Source of the DNA: Cristatella mucedo | Lineage: Eukaryota > Bryozoa > Phylactolaemata > Cristatellidae | Direction: 5' to 3' | Length of the DNA: 64,000 nt | Assembly (NCBI GenBank): GCA_009760855.2 | Contig: WPIO01000001.1 | Span: 10,786,501 to 10,850,500 of the forward strand | Shown here: piece by piece, positions 63,626 to 64,000 of the stretch | Numbering within the stretch: position 1 is the first letter of the stretch | Layout of the letters: each line of letters opens with the position of its first letter | Program-made: the position numbers and the translations under genes | Notes under the pieces: model-generated | Databases searched by the model: none | What the model was told of the DNA's origin: nothing | The model's input: the letters and a program-made list of their open reading frames with translations, nothing else

Positions 63626-64000
63626 CTGAAAATTAAGAACAGCCATGAACTCCCGGTGTGGGCCGACAAGCAAATTTCAAAGTAGCCCGGTAGAGTTTTA
63701 GGCAGTAAGGCTTCTGCTTGGAAGGAATCAAATGTGACCCATAGCTCTGGTCTCTCAAGTCTGACCATTTGGAAAAAAATATATTTTTTCTAGCCAGCCA
63801 TGCAAAAGCTGCATCCGTGGCAGAAAATACCTTTCATGTTCCATGATACCTACTTTGCTGCAAGTGGACCCTGGAGCGCACCCTTGATACAACAAACAGC
63901 CCTCCCCCAACTTATTTTTTTCCAGCAAAAATAAACTGCCTATCCTGCTGCAGCTATAGCATGCGCTAGCTAGCAAGTAGCATCAGCTAGCTAGTAAACC
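63626..64000. other. Presumed intron at the 5' side of the gene
   Basis: No exon that fits the phase of exon 1 was found. A 73-codon minus ORF at 63,755-63,976 shows no helical repeat pattern. Confidence 0.45.

Noticed and set aside
63755-63976. 73-codon minus ORF upstream of exon 1
   Set aside because: No spectrin or Ig pattern and no splice sites in the needed phase.

Overview
The window is eukaryotic and almost certainly from an invertebrate animal. Genes are split by short and long GT-AG introns. The introns carry L2/CR1-like LINEs, tRNA-derived SINEs, Tc1/mariner relics and an LTR, and one gene encodes a large cytoskeletal protein of the titin/obscurin/kalirin kind. The phylum cannot be fixed from sequence alone.

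The whole window is one gene on the minus strand. I resolved 56 coding exons (about 11.7 kb of coding sequence, about 3,900 residues). All 55 junctions keep the reading frame with sensible acceptors and donors; one donor is GC and a few ends have alternatives. Neither the start codon nor the stop codon lies in the window. The 5' part (about 63.6 to 38.1 kb) encodes alpha-helical spectrin-type repeats in 17 exons. The 3' part (about 37.3 to 0.1 kb) encodes 17 complete I-set immunoglobulin domains plus the start of an eighteenth, joined by long Pro/Ser/Glu-rich linkers. Spectrin repeats followed by many I-set domains recall CCDC141, kalirin/Trio and titin/obscurin, but I do not recognise a named orthologue.

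Organisation differs between the two parts. Every intron inside the spectrin part is phase 0, and five start just before the conserved 'xxxW' of a repeat. The Ig part uses all three phases, and introns usually cut Ig domains in the middle. The most interesting gene feature is a pair of homologous phase-0 exons (53,008-53,136 and 53,178-53,303) separated by only 41 bp, which look like mutually exclusive exons. The linkers share two short recurrent motifs (E-V-V-x-S-L-like and D-x-L-P-E-D-like). A group of in-frame linker cassettes lies at 13.9-18.1 kb.

The introns hold the rest. There are L2/CR1-like LINE pieces with a conserved 3' hairpin and (ATT)n tail, and two tRNA-headed SINE families, one of which ends in the same hairpin tail as the LINE. 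There are two Tc1-type transposase relics, a 299-bp solo LTR with a 5-bp target duplication inside a LINE, a CpG-dense block (25.6-26.3 kb), a 19-bp minisatellite, and CT, TA/TG and GA tracts. The 10.2-kb intron at 38.3-48.4 kb is almost entirely transposon debris. I saw no second protein-coding host gene, no functional tRNA or rRNA gene and no CRISPR array.
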